5,248 nucleotides of DNA from Actinomycetes bacterium (GTDB lineage Bacteria > Actinomycetota > Actinomycetes > Actinomycetales > Microbacteriaceae), in assembly GCA_023421635.1 (NCBI GenBank), contig JAEZSU010000372.1:1-5248 (forward strand). Direction: 5' to 3'. The notes beneath the pieces were generated by a model that worked only from the letters and a program-made list of their open reading frames with translations, was not told where the DNA came from and did not search any database. Made by a program: the position numbers and the translations under genes. Each line of letters opens with the position of its first letter. Position 1 is the first letter of the stretch. Of the stretch, positions 1 through 5,248 are shown piece by piece.

Positions 1-126
1 CACGGATCGATCGTGGCACGCGCCGGCCGTCCCCGACAGACCCGATGCCGGGATGGGGGTCGTCCCGTGCCAGAGTGGACGGGTGACGTCCGGACCGACC
101 ACGCACCCCGAAGGGGCCGTTCCCGC
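1..126. other. Leader region upstream of the ATP-grasp gene
   Basis: No gene is supported here, although the downstream reading frame stays open back to a GTG at 13. The conceptual translation of 13-126 is arginine- and proline-rich and has no counterpart in the family's usual N terminus, so I treat it as leader. It holds several small inverted repeats: GATCGATC at 5-12, CGGGA/TCCCG at 49-53 and 63-67, GGACG/CGTCC at 77-81 and 87-91, and CCCC-GAA-GGGG at 106-116. I could not find a convincing -35/-10 pair. Any promoter lies here or just outside the window. Confidence 0.5.
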
Positions 127-2613
127 GTGAGAGTGCTGCGAGAGTACGCCGCGTCCCTGGCGTCGCCCACCCTTCCCCTGCCCGGCATCGCCGGGCCCCG
201 TTACGACGAGGCTGTGGATGCGGACGGGGCGCTCCGTCCGGCCTGGAAGCCGATGGCCGCCTCCGGCTACGACCTCACCGCGGACGAACTGCGCCGGATC
301 GACGACGAGATCGCGACGCTGCTGGGCGACGACGGCGTGACCTATGAGCATCCGGATGCCGGGAGCGTGCCGTGGGGCCTGGACCCGCTGCCGGTCGTGC
401 TCGACGCCGCCACCTGGTCGCGGCTCGAGGGCGGGCTGGCCCAGCGCGCGGAGCTGCTCAGCGCGCTGCTGGCCGACCTGTACGGCCCGCGGCTGACCCT
501 CGCCGAGGGCCTCGTGCCGGCCGCCGCGGTGTTCGGCCACAGCGGGTATCTCCGCCCCCTCGTGGGTGCGGATGCGCCCGCGGCGCACCGGATCGTGCTC
601 TCGGGCGCGGACCTCGGCCGCGACGCCGCGGGGGAGTGGCGCGTGCTCGCCGACCGCGTGCAGGCACCCTCCGGACTCGGGTTCGCGATGGAGAACCGCC
701 GCGTCGTCTCCCGGGTGCTGCCCGACCTGCACCAGGAGGCGGGCCTGCACCGGATGGAGCCGTACTTCACGGCCGTGCGCGCCGCGCTGCTGCAGGCTGC
801 GCCACGCGGGGTCGACGACCCGCGCGTGGTCGTCCTCTCCCCGGGCACGCACTCCGAGACCGCGTTCGATCAGGCCTTCCTCGCGAGCGCCCTCGGGTTC
901 CCGCTGGTGCAGGGCGCCGACCTCGTGATGCGCGACGGCTCCGTGTGGATGAAGCCCTCCGGGTATCCGCGGCGGGCGCCGGTCGAGCGGGTGGACGTCA
1001 TCCTCCGCCGCGTCGACGCGGAGTGGTGCGACCCGCTGGAGCTCCGCGCCGGGTCCCGCCTGGGGCTTCCCGGACTCGTGGAGGCGGTGCGCCGCGGCAC
1101 GGTCGCGGTGGTCAACGGCCTCGGCGCCGGTGTGCTGGAGAACCCGGCGCTCATGCCGTTCCTGCCCGCCCTGTGCGAACGGCTCCTCGGCGAGCAGCTC
1201 CGGCTGCCGTCCGTGCCGACCTGGTGGGGCGGTGACCCCGAGGGGCTCGATCGCATCCTCGACGCCGTCGGCGGCGACGTCCTCAGCATCCGCAGGATCG
1301 ACGGGCGCACCGCCCGGCTCGCGCGGCTCCCCGAAGACGAGGTGCGCCGGCGCATCCTCGCCGAACCGTACCGGTACGTGGGCCGCGAGCTGCTGCCGCT
1401 GTCGCAGGCGCCCACGTGGACCGCGGGGCGGGCCGTGGTGCCCCGGCCGATCACGCTGCGCACGTTCACCGCCTACGACGGGTCGGTGTACCGCCCGCTC
1501 ATGGGCGGGCTCGCGACGGTCGCCGATGCCGACGGTCCGTCCCCGGTGACGAAGGACGTCTGGGTGCTGAAGGCCTCGCCGGACGAACCGGACCAGGGGG
1601 TGACCGGCCTCGCGGCCCCGACCCTGCCGCAGTCCACGCCGGCGATCGCGCCCCGTGCGCTCGCCGACATGTTCTGGGCGGGCCGGTACGCCGAACGGGC
1701 CGAGGATCTGCTGCGCCTCGTGCTCACCACCCAGGCCTACGCCGAGCAGCTCGACGTGGCCTCGACCGGCCGCGCCCTCGACGCGCTCCGCCGCGCGACC
1801 ACGCTGCTCGCCGGCCGCCGCCACGACCGCTCGGTGGACGAGCAGCGTTCGCTCCTCGTCGACGCGGACCGGCCCGGGTCGGCGGCGCACTCGTTCGCGC
1901 GCCTGCGGGACGCGCTCGAGGGCGTGCGCGACCAGCTCTCGCACGACACGTGGCGCGTCTTCGGTGCGGTCGAACGATCGGTGCGGGTGCTGCGGCTGTC
2001 GCGGCACATGCAGGGCGTCTCGGATGCGGCGGGCCGCCAGCTCACCGGCGTGCTGTCGCTGCAGGGGGTCACGGCCAACATGATCCAGGACCCGGGCTGG
2101 CGCATGATCGAGCTCGGCCGGTCGCTGGAGCGGGCGCTGCAAGTGTGCCTGCTGCTGCAGGCGACCGTCGGCACGCCCGCCGGCGCCGACGCGGAACGTG
2201 CCGTGCTCGAGGCGACCCTCATCGCCGCCGAGAGCTCGGTGACCCACCGCCGCCGGCACCGGGGCGACGCGCATCTGGCCGGCGCGCTGCAGCTGCTGCT
2301 GACGGATGCGGCCAATCCCCGATCCGTCGCCTTCGCGCTGGAACGGGTCGACGAGCACCTCCGCGCACTGCCGACCTCGACCGGTTCCACCCGGCCGGAG
2401 CGGCTGGTGGAGGACCTGCTGGCGATGCTCCGAGGGCTCGACGTGGCCGGCTTCGTCGACACGTCGGGCGGAGCGCTCCCCGCGCTCGGGGCCTGGCTCG
2501 CCGACGTGCTGGAGCAGACCCACCGGCTCTCGGACGCCCTGCTGCAGGTGCACGTGGAGAGCGGGCCGCCGGCGCAGTCGCTGCAGCTGATCGAGGAGGA
2601 GGCGGCCTCGTGA
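127..2613 (+). CDS. Circularly permuted type 2 ATP-grasp / alpha-E fusion protein
   Basis: This 828-residue protein is predicted to be a cytoplasmic ATP-dependent amide-bond ligase. Residues about 1-490 match the circularly permuted ATP-grasp family (DUF404/DUF407). Landmarks are QAPSG...MENRR at 179-192, SPGTHSET at 238-245, QGAD at 262-265, RRVDAEWCDPLEL from 294, VVNGLGAGVLEN at 328-339, PTWWGG at 364-369, LLPLSQAPTW at 422-431 and KDVWVL at 476-481. Residues about 509-820 form a helical alpha-E domain (DUF403) with two GR-x-x-ER motifs, at 519-524 and 664-669. In many bacteria the two domains are separate proteins; here they are fused, as in a Mycobacterium tuberculosis homologue of similar length (from memory, Rv2567). 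I chose GTG 127 because homologues begin close to its LREYA segment. GTG 133, 67 and 13 are in-frame alternatives, and the only ribosome-site candidate (GAAGGGG, 110-116) is weak. Substrate and product are unknown. The transglutaminase gene follows with a 4-base overlap. Confidence 0.9.
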   Translation: MRVLREYAASLASPTLPLPGIAGPRYDEAVDADGALRPAWKPMAASGYDLTADELRRIDDEIATLLGDDGVTYEHPDAGSVPWGLDPLPVVLDAATWSRLEGGLAQRAELLSALLADLYGPRLTLAEGLVPAAAVFGHSGYLRPLVGADAPAAHRIVLSGADLGRDAAGEWRVLADRVQAPSGLGFAMENRRVVSRVLPDLHQEAGLHRMEPYFTAVRAALLQAAPRGVDDPRVVVLSPGTHSETAFDQAFLASALGFPLVQGADLVMRDGSVWMKPSGYPRRAPVERVDVILRRVDAEWCDPLELRAGSRLGLPGLVEAVRRGTVAVVNGLGAGVLENPALMPFLPALCERLLGEQLRLPSVPTWWGGDPEGLDRILDAVGGDVLSIRRIDGRTARLARLPEDEVRRRILAEPYRYVGRELLPLSQAPTWTAGRAVVPRPITLRTFTAYDGSVYRPLMGGLATVADADGPSPVTKDVWVLKASPDEPDQGVTGLAAPTLPQSTPAIAPRALADMFWAGRYAERAEDLLRLVLTTQAYAEQLDVASTGRALDALRRATTLLAGRRHDRSVDEQRSLLVDADRPGSAAHSFARLRDALEGVRDQLSHDTWRVFGAVERSVRVLRLSRHMQGVSDAAGRQLTGVLSLQGVTANMIQDPGWRMIELGRSLERALQVCLLLQATVGTPAGADAERAVLEATLIAAESSVTHRRRHRGDAHLAGALQLLLTDAANPRSVAFALERVDEHLRALPTSTGSTRPERLVEDLLAMLRGLDVAGFVDTSGGALPALGAWLADVLEQTHRLSDALLQVHVESGPPAQSLQLIEEEAAS
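2595..2602 (+). promoter_or_regulatory. Shine-Dalgarno for the transglutaminase gene
   Basis: GGAGGAGG lies inside the last codons of the ATP-grasp gene, 7 bases before the GTG at 2610. It fixes that start and indicates efficient, probably coupled, translation across the GTGA overlap. Confidence 0.8.
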
Positions 2614-3488
2614 GGTACCGGGTCACGCACCGCACCGAGTACACCTACGACGCGGAGGTGGGCAGCAGCTTCGGGCTCGCGCACCTCTCGCCGCGCACCC
2701 TGCCGTGGCAGCGTGCCGAGGGGCACCTGCTGACGATCGACCCCGCGCCCGGCGACCGCCGGCTGCACGTCGACGGCTACGGCAACGACACCACGTACTT
2801 CCACGTGACCGAGGCGCACGAGCGGCTGACGATCGACGCCGTCACCGACGTCGAGGTGGGCGCGCCGGACTACGACGAGGCGGCGCTCGCCGAACCGTGG
2901 GAGCGGGCGCGTCCGCTGCTGCATCCGGAGACCCCCGGCGCCTGGGCGGCGAGCGAGTTCGCCGTCGCGTCGCCGAAGGTGCTGCAGGTGCCGGAGGCGA
3001 CGGAGTACGCGGCCGCATCCCTCACCCCTGGCCGTCCGATCGGCGAGGCGGTGACCGACCTCATGCACCGCATCAAGACCGACTTCCGGTACGACAGCAC
3101 CGCGACGACGGTCACCAGCACGGTGCCGGACGTGCTCGCGGCGCGGGCCGGCGTGTGCCAGGACTTCGCGCACCTCGCCCTCGCGTGCCTGCGCGGGCAC
3201 GGGGTCGCCGCGCGATACGTCAGCGGGTACCTGGCGACCCAGCCGCCGCCCGGGCGTGAGCGGGTGGTGGGTGCGGACGCGTCGCACGCGTGGCTCGCGG
3301 TGTGGCTCCCCGCATCCGACCAGTGGCTCGCCTTCGACCCGACGAACGACGTGTGGGTGGCCGACCGGCACGTGACGGTCGCCTGGGGTCGCGACTACGG
3401 CGACGTGCCGCCGGTGAAGGGTGTCATCTTCACCGAGGCGAAGCGCTCCACGCTGCACGTCTCGGTCGACGTCGCCCCAACCGCGTGA
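2610..3488 (+). CDS. Transglutaminase-like cysteine peptidase (COG1305)
   Basis: This 292-residue protein is of usual length for the family. Residues about 1-85 match the beta-rich bacterial transglutaminase N-terminal domain, beginning YRVTHRTEYTYD. The papain-like core follows with the full catalytic triad: Cys183 in AGVCQDFAHLAL, His226 in DASHAW, and Asp243 in AFDPTND. The YVSGYL strand after the Cys helix is also typical. There is no signal peptide or membrane segment, so it should act in the cytoplasm. Members of this family can hydrolyse or transfer amide bonds. Next to an ATP-grasp/alpha-E protein, the plausible role is cutting, trimming or transferring the amide product made by the partner; this is inferred from context. 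The GTG start overlaps the previous stop by 4 bases (GTGA) and has a strong ribosome site. The gene ends at a hairpin shared with a convergent gene. Confidence 0.92.
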   Translation: MRYRVTHRTEYTYDAEVGSSFGLAHLSPRTLPWQRAEGHLLTIDPAPGDRRLHVDGYGNDTTYFHVTEAHERLTIDAVTDVEVGAPDYDEAALAEPWERARPLLHPETPGAWAASEFAVASPKVLQVPEATEYAAASLTPGRPIGEAVTDLMHRIKTDFRYDSTATTVTSTVPDVLAARAGVCQDFAHLALACLRGHGVAARYVSGYLATQPPPGRERVVGADASHAWLAVWLPASDQWLAFDPTNDVWVADRHVTVAWGRDYGDVPPVKGVIFTEAKRSTLHVSVDVAPTA

Positions 3489-3530
3489 CCCCCGCCTCCC
3501 GCTCGTCCTGCGACGAGAGGAGGGCGGGGG
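3489..3530. terminator. Probable bidirectional terminator hairpin between convergent genes
   Basis: CCCCCGCC at 3489-3496 pairs perfectly with GGCGGGGG at 3523-3530. TCC/GGA pairs continue inward with a one-base bulge. An inner helix, CTCGTC at 3502-3507 with GACGAG at 3512-3517, closes a CTGC loop. The hairpin begins directly after the transglutaminase stop and ends 16 bases before the stop of the opposing gene, so it can serve both strands. No T-tract follows on either strand. That is common for actinobacterial terminators but leaves the mechanism uncertain. Confidence 0.7.
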
Positions 3531-3546
3531 CCAGGGGCGGATGCGG

Positions 3547-4410
3547 TCAGTCGGCGCCGCGGATCGTCACGCTGCCGGCCGAGAGGTCGACCGAGATGGT
3601 GCGGGATGCGGACCCGTCGGTGCGGAGCGACCCGGTGCTGAGGCCCCCGGCGGAGACGTCGCTGCGGAGCGCGTAGGTCTCGTCCGGGACGGTGAGATCG
3701 AGCGACCCGGCGCTCACGTCCACCGACACGGCGCGCGGCGCGGAGCCGGTGAGCCGGGCCCTCGTGTCGCCCGCGGACAGGCCGAAGGACGCCTCGGTGA
3801 CATCGGCGATGTCGATGTCGGCACGACCTGCGCGAACGTCGAGATCGAGGGTCTCGGCCTCGCCCGTCACGTCGAGGTCGCCCGCGGACAGGTCGAGCTC
3901 GAGCTCGCCGAAGGTGCCGTCGGCCGTCAGGCTCCCGGCGGAGAGCGAGAGCGCGGCGTCGGCGCCCGCCAGCTCGGACGGCAGGGTGAGTGCCGCCCGA
4001 CCGTTGCCGCCGAACAGCCAGCCGAAGAACGGCCGGTGCGGCGACGCGACGCGCAGCGTGTCGCCTTCCACGTCGAACCGCCACGGGCCGCGGCCGCCCT
4101 CGACGACGCGCAGGCTCGCCTCGTCGACGTCCTTGAACTCGATCGTGAGGTCGGTGGCGTCGGCGTCCACCCGGAGCTCGGTGACACCCGAGACGTCAAG
4201 GGATGCGTCGTGGTTCTGCCGGAACGGCACGGCCAGGGTGGCGAACACGGCGGTCAGCACCGTGCCGAGGATGATCGCCGAGCCGAGCACGATCGTGAGG
4301 ATCGCGATGACGCGCGGCGCCGACCGGCGGGGACGGCCCTCCGGGGAGGGCGGCACGGCGCCCTGCGGGGCGGTCTCGTGCGGGGGCGGGGGAGGGGTGA
4401 CGGTGGTCAT
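3547..4410 (-). CDS. Membrane-anchored DUF4097-like beta-repeat protein
   Basis: This 287-residue protein has three parts. Residues 1-33 are a proline-rich, then basic, cytoplasmic tail that includes five consecutive prolines (6-10) and RPRR at 26-29. Residues about 34-61 are one hydrophobic membrane helix (VIAILTIVLG...). The remainder should lie outside the cytoplasm. Residues about 150-285 carry seven copies of a short hydrophobic-x-A-G motif, mostly LSAGS/LSAGD/VSAG, with glycines at 159, 177, 195, 214, 235, 255 and 279. This fits the DUF4097 (putative adhesin/LiaG-like) beta-solenoid. No catalytic motif is visible. Its ATG overlaps the response regulator stop as ATGA, and GGAGA lies 6 bases upstream. 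This start gives a clean tail-helix-repeat layout. The gene order implies co-expression with the two-component system, so it may be an accessory sensor, a target or an envelope-stress effector; the function is not established. Confidence 0.85.
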   Translation of the reverse strand: MTTVTPPPPPHETAPQGAVPPSPEGRPRRSAPRVIAILTIVLGSAIILGTVLTAVFATLAVPFRQNHDASLDVSGVTELRVDADATDLTIEFKDVDEASLRVVEGGRGPWRFDVEGDTLRVASPHRPFFGWLFGGNGRAALTLPSELAGADAALSLSAGSLTADGTFGELELDLSAGDLDVTGEAETLDLDVRAGRADIDIADVTEASFGLSAGDTRARLTGSAPRAVSVDVSAGSLDLTVPDETYALRSDVSAGGLSTGSLRTDGSASRTISVDLSAGSVTIRGAD

Positions 4411-5102
4411 GAGTGGTCTCCGGAGTGGGTACGGGTCTCGCCGGTGGCAGGGGTGCCGCCGTGCTCGACATGGGCGAGGGCGGCCAGCACGCGCCGGTTG
4501 CCCGACTCGTCCGGCTCGAGCTCGAGCTTCTGGAAGATGGCGGTGATGTGCTTCTCGACCGAGGCCTCGGACAGGAAGAGCGTGGCGGCGATCGCCTGGT
4601 TCGACCGGCCCTCGGCGATGAGTGAGAGCACGGTCGATTCGCGTTCGGTGAGTCGCTGCATCCGCTGGTCGCGGGTGCGCCGGCTCAGCAGCTGCGCCAC
4701 CACCTCGGGATCGAGCACGGTGGCACCGGCGCCGATGCGGGCGACGGTCTCGACGAACTCGGTCACGTCGGCGACGCGGTCCTTCAGCAGGTAGCCGAGC
4801 GCGCCCCCGCCGCCCGTGATGAGGTCGCTCGCGTACCGCTCCTCGACGTACTGCGACAGCACCAGCACCGGCAGGGTGGGGGATGCGGCCCGCAGCCGCA
4901 GCGCGGCGAGGATGCCCTCGTTCGTGAAGGTCGGGGGCAGCCGCACGTCGAGGATGCACAGCTCGGGGTCGGTGCGGGCGACGGTCTCGTCCAGCGCGCT
5001 CGCGTCGGGCAGCGCGGCGACCACCTCGTGGCCGGCGTCGGCGAGCAGGCGCACGAGTCCGGCGCGCAGCAGGACCGAGTCCTCGCAGATCAGGATGCGC
5101 AC
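4407..5102 (-). CDS. NarL/FixJ-type response regulator with LuxR DNA-binding domain
   Basis: This 231-residue cytoplasmic transcription regulator has two domains. The receiver (about 1-120) shows the acidic pair Glu7/Asp8, phospho-acceptor Asp52 in LCILDVRLPP, Ser83 in VLVLSQY and Lys107 in GYLLKDR, so the phosphorylation site is complete. The LuxR-type helix-turn-helix (about 148-212) begins LTERESTVLSLIAEGRSNQAIA, and its recognition part contains LSEASVEKHITAIFQKL. The LPPTFTNEG and SQYVEERYA segments mark a subfamily common in actinobacteria, usually paired with a histidine kinase encoded just upstream, as here. The GTG start at 5102 lies within the kinase's last codons and has an ideal Shine-Dalgarno. 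The downstream membrane-protein gene overlaps by 4 bases. The regulon is unknown; autoregulation of this unit is plausible, but its promoter lies outside the window. Confidence 0.95.
   Translation of the reverse strand: MRILICEDSVLLRAGLVRLLADAGHEVVAALPDASALDETVARTDPELCILDVRLPPTFTNEGILAALRLRAASPTLPVLVLSQYVEERYASDLITGGGGALGYLLKDRVADVTEFVETVARIGAGATVLDPEVVAQLLSRRTRDQRMQRLTERESTVLSLIAEGRSNQAIAATLFLSEASVEKHITAIFQKLELEPDESGNRRVLAALAHVEHGGTPATGETRTHSGDHS
4417..4421 (-). promoter_or_regulatory. Ribosome binding site for the DUF4097-like gene
   Basis: On the minus strand GGAGA stands 6 bases before the ATG at 4410, inside the last codons of the response regulator gene. It supports this start rather than any upstream extension of the frame. 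Confidence 0.6.
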
Positions 5103-5248
5103 GGGACGCTCACCTCCAGCGAGGTCGGGCCGCCCACGGGGCTGTCCAGGCGCACGGTGCCGCCTGCGGCCATGATGCGGTTCGAGATGCCGTCGAGGCC
5201 ACCGCCGGGGAGCACGCGCGCCCCGCCGATGCCGTTGTCCTCGACGCG
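5090..5248 (-). CDS. Two-component sensor histidine kinase, C-terminal end (partial)
   Basis: Only the last 52 residues are present; the 5' part runs off the right edge of the window. The fragment starts RVEDNGIGGARVLPGGGLDG and ends VPCAS. DNGIGGA is the D-x-G-x-G nucleotide-binding motif of the HATPase_c domain. GGGLDGISNRIMAAGG is the following G-rich box and helix, and SPVGGPTSLEVSVP is the final strand pair. This form is typical of NarL-partner kinases of the HisKA_3 class, though the histidine-bearing domain and the sensor are not visible. The TGA stop (5092-5090) falls 13 bases inside the response regulator gene, in a different frame. The kinase should autophosphorylate and pass phosphate to Asp52 of that regulator. 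Confidence 0.88.
   Translation of the reverse strand, partial: RVEDNGIGGARVLPGGGLDGISNRIMAAGGTVRLDSPVGGPTSLEVSVPCAS
5110..5117 (-). promoter_or_regulatory. Perfect Shine-Dalgarno for the response regulator
   Basis: On the minus strand GGAGGTGA, fully complementary to the usual 16S rRNA 3' end, lies 7 bases before GTG 5102. It sits inside the coding sequence of the kinase (codons for LEVS), so translation of the regulator can initiate independently at a high rate. It also settles the GTG start. Confidence 0.85.

Noticed and set aside
1..15. Near-palindrome CACGGATCGATCGTG as an operator
   Set aside because: It is at the window edge, its outer arms are offset by one base, and GATC/CGATCG words are common by chance in such DNA. 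The evidence is not enough to call a site.
1416..2609. Upstream extension of the transglutaminase frame
   Set aside because: The frame is open but overlaps the ATP-grasp gene throughout and encodes low-complexity Arg/Ala/Pro sequence. The family N terminus (YRVTHRTEY) and the strong Shine-Dalgarno place the start at 2610.
1737..3458. Long open frame on the minus strand (573 codons) antisense to the ATP-grasp and transglutaminase genes
   Set aside because: It is rich in Arg, Ser and His with no recognisable domain, and lies opposite two clearly conserved genes. High GC content makes such antisense frames common.
3421..4794. Long open frame on the plus strand (457 codons) opposite the DUF4097-like and regulator genes
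   Set aside because: Its composition is Arg/Gly/Ala-rich with no domain, and it crosses the end of the transglutaminase gene, the terminator hairpin and two supported minus-strand genes.
4411..4959. Upstream extension of the DUF4097-like frame
   Set aside because: This part is the shifted frame of the response regulator. The protein makes sense only from the ATG at 4410, which gives tail, membrane helix and repeats.
1..5248. Mobile element, CRISPR array, tRNA, rRNA or riboswitch
   Set aside because: I saw no direct repeats with spacers, terminal inverted repeats, transposase motifs, tRNA cloverleaf or known riboswitch core in either strand.

Overview
This is a very GC-rich window, more than 70% by eye. 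Third-position G/C dominates in every gene, GTG starts are used, and genes overlap by a few bases. That fits a high-GC actinobacterium. The frequent word GGATGC/GCATCC and the gene types suggest Microbacteriaceae, perhaps Microbacterium. The lineage is an inference from composition and protein style, not from a marker gene. The window looks chromosomal: I see no mobile element, CRISPR array, tRNA or rRNA.

Left half, + strand (about 127-3488): a two-gene operon. The first gene encodes an 828-residue fusion of a circularly permuted type 2 ATP-grasp domain (DUF404/DUF407, COG2308) and an alpha-E domain (DUF403, COG2307). The second encodes a 292-residue transglutaminase-like cysteine peptidase (COG1305) with an intact Cys-His-Asp triad. 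They overlap by 4 bases (GTGA), with a strong Shine-Dalgarno inside the end of the first gene. This trio is a widespread, biochemically poorly understood system. Comparative genomics has predicted that it ligates amino acids or small peptides by an amide bond, with the papain-fold enzyme cutting or transferring the product. In many other bacteria the cluster also includes the proteasome-like Anbu peptidase, which is not present here.

Middle (3489-3546): a short gap between convergent genes, filled by a long GC-rich hairpin that probably ends transcription from both sides.

Right half, - strand (reading from 5248 down to 3547): a tightly overlapping three-gene unit. It consists of the last 52 residues of a two-component histidine kinase (cut by the window edge), a complete NarL/LuxR-type response regulator, and a one-pass membrane protein with a DUF4097-like repeat domain. 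The kinase and regulator overlap by 13 bases, and the regulator and membrane protein by 4. The likely logic is envelope-signal sensing (kinase), transcription control (regulator), and a membrane-anchored beta-solenoid that could be a target or accessory sensor. This resembles, by analogy only, the DUF4097 protein LiaG encoded beside LiaFSR in Bacillus.

The most interesting items are the ATP-grasp/alpha-E/transglutaminase system, the seven-fold repeat in the membrane protein and its genetic link to a two-component system, and the strong over-representation of GGATGC. None of these proves a wholly new system. The ATP-grasp operon is the best candidate for unexplored biochemistry.
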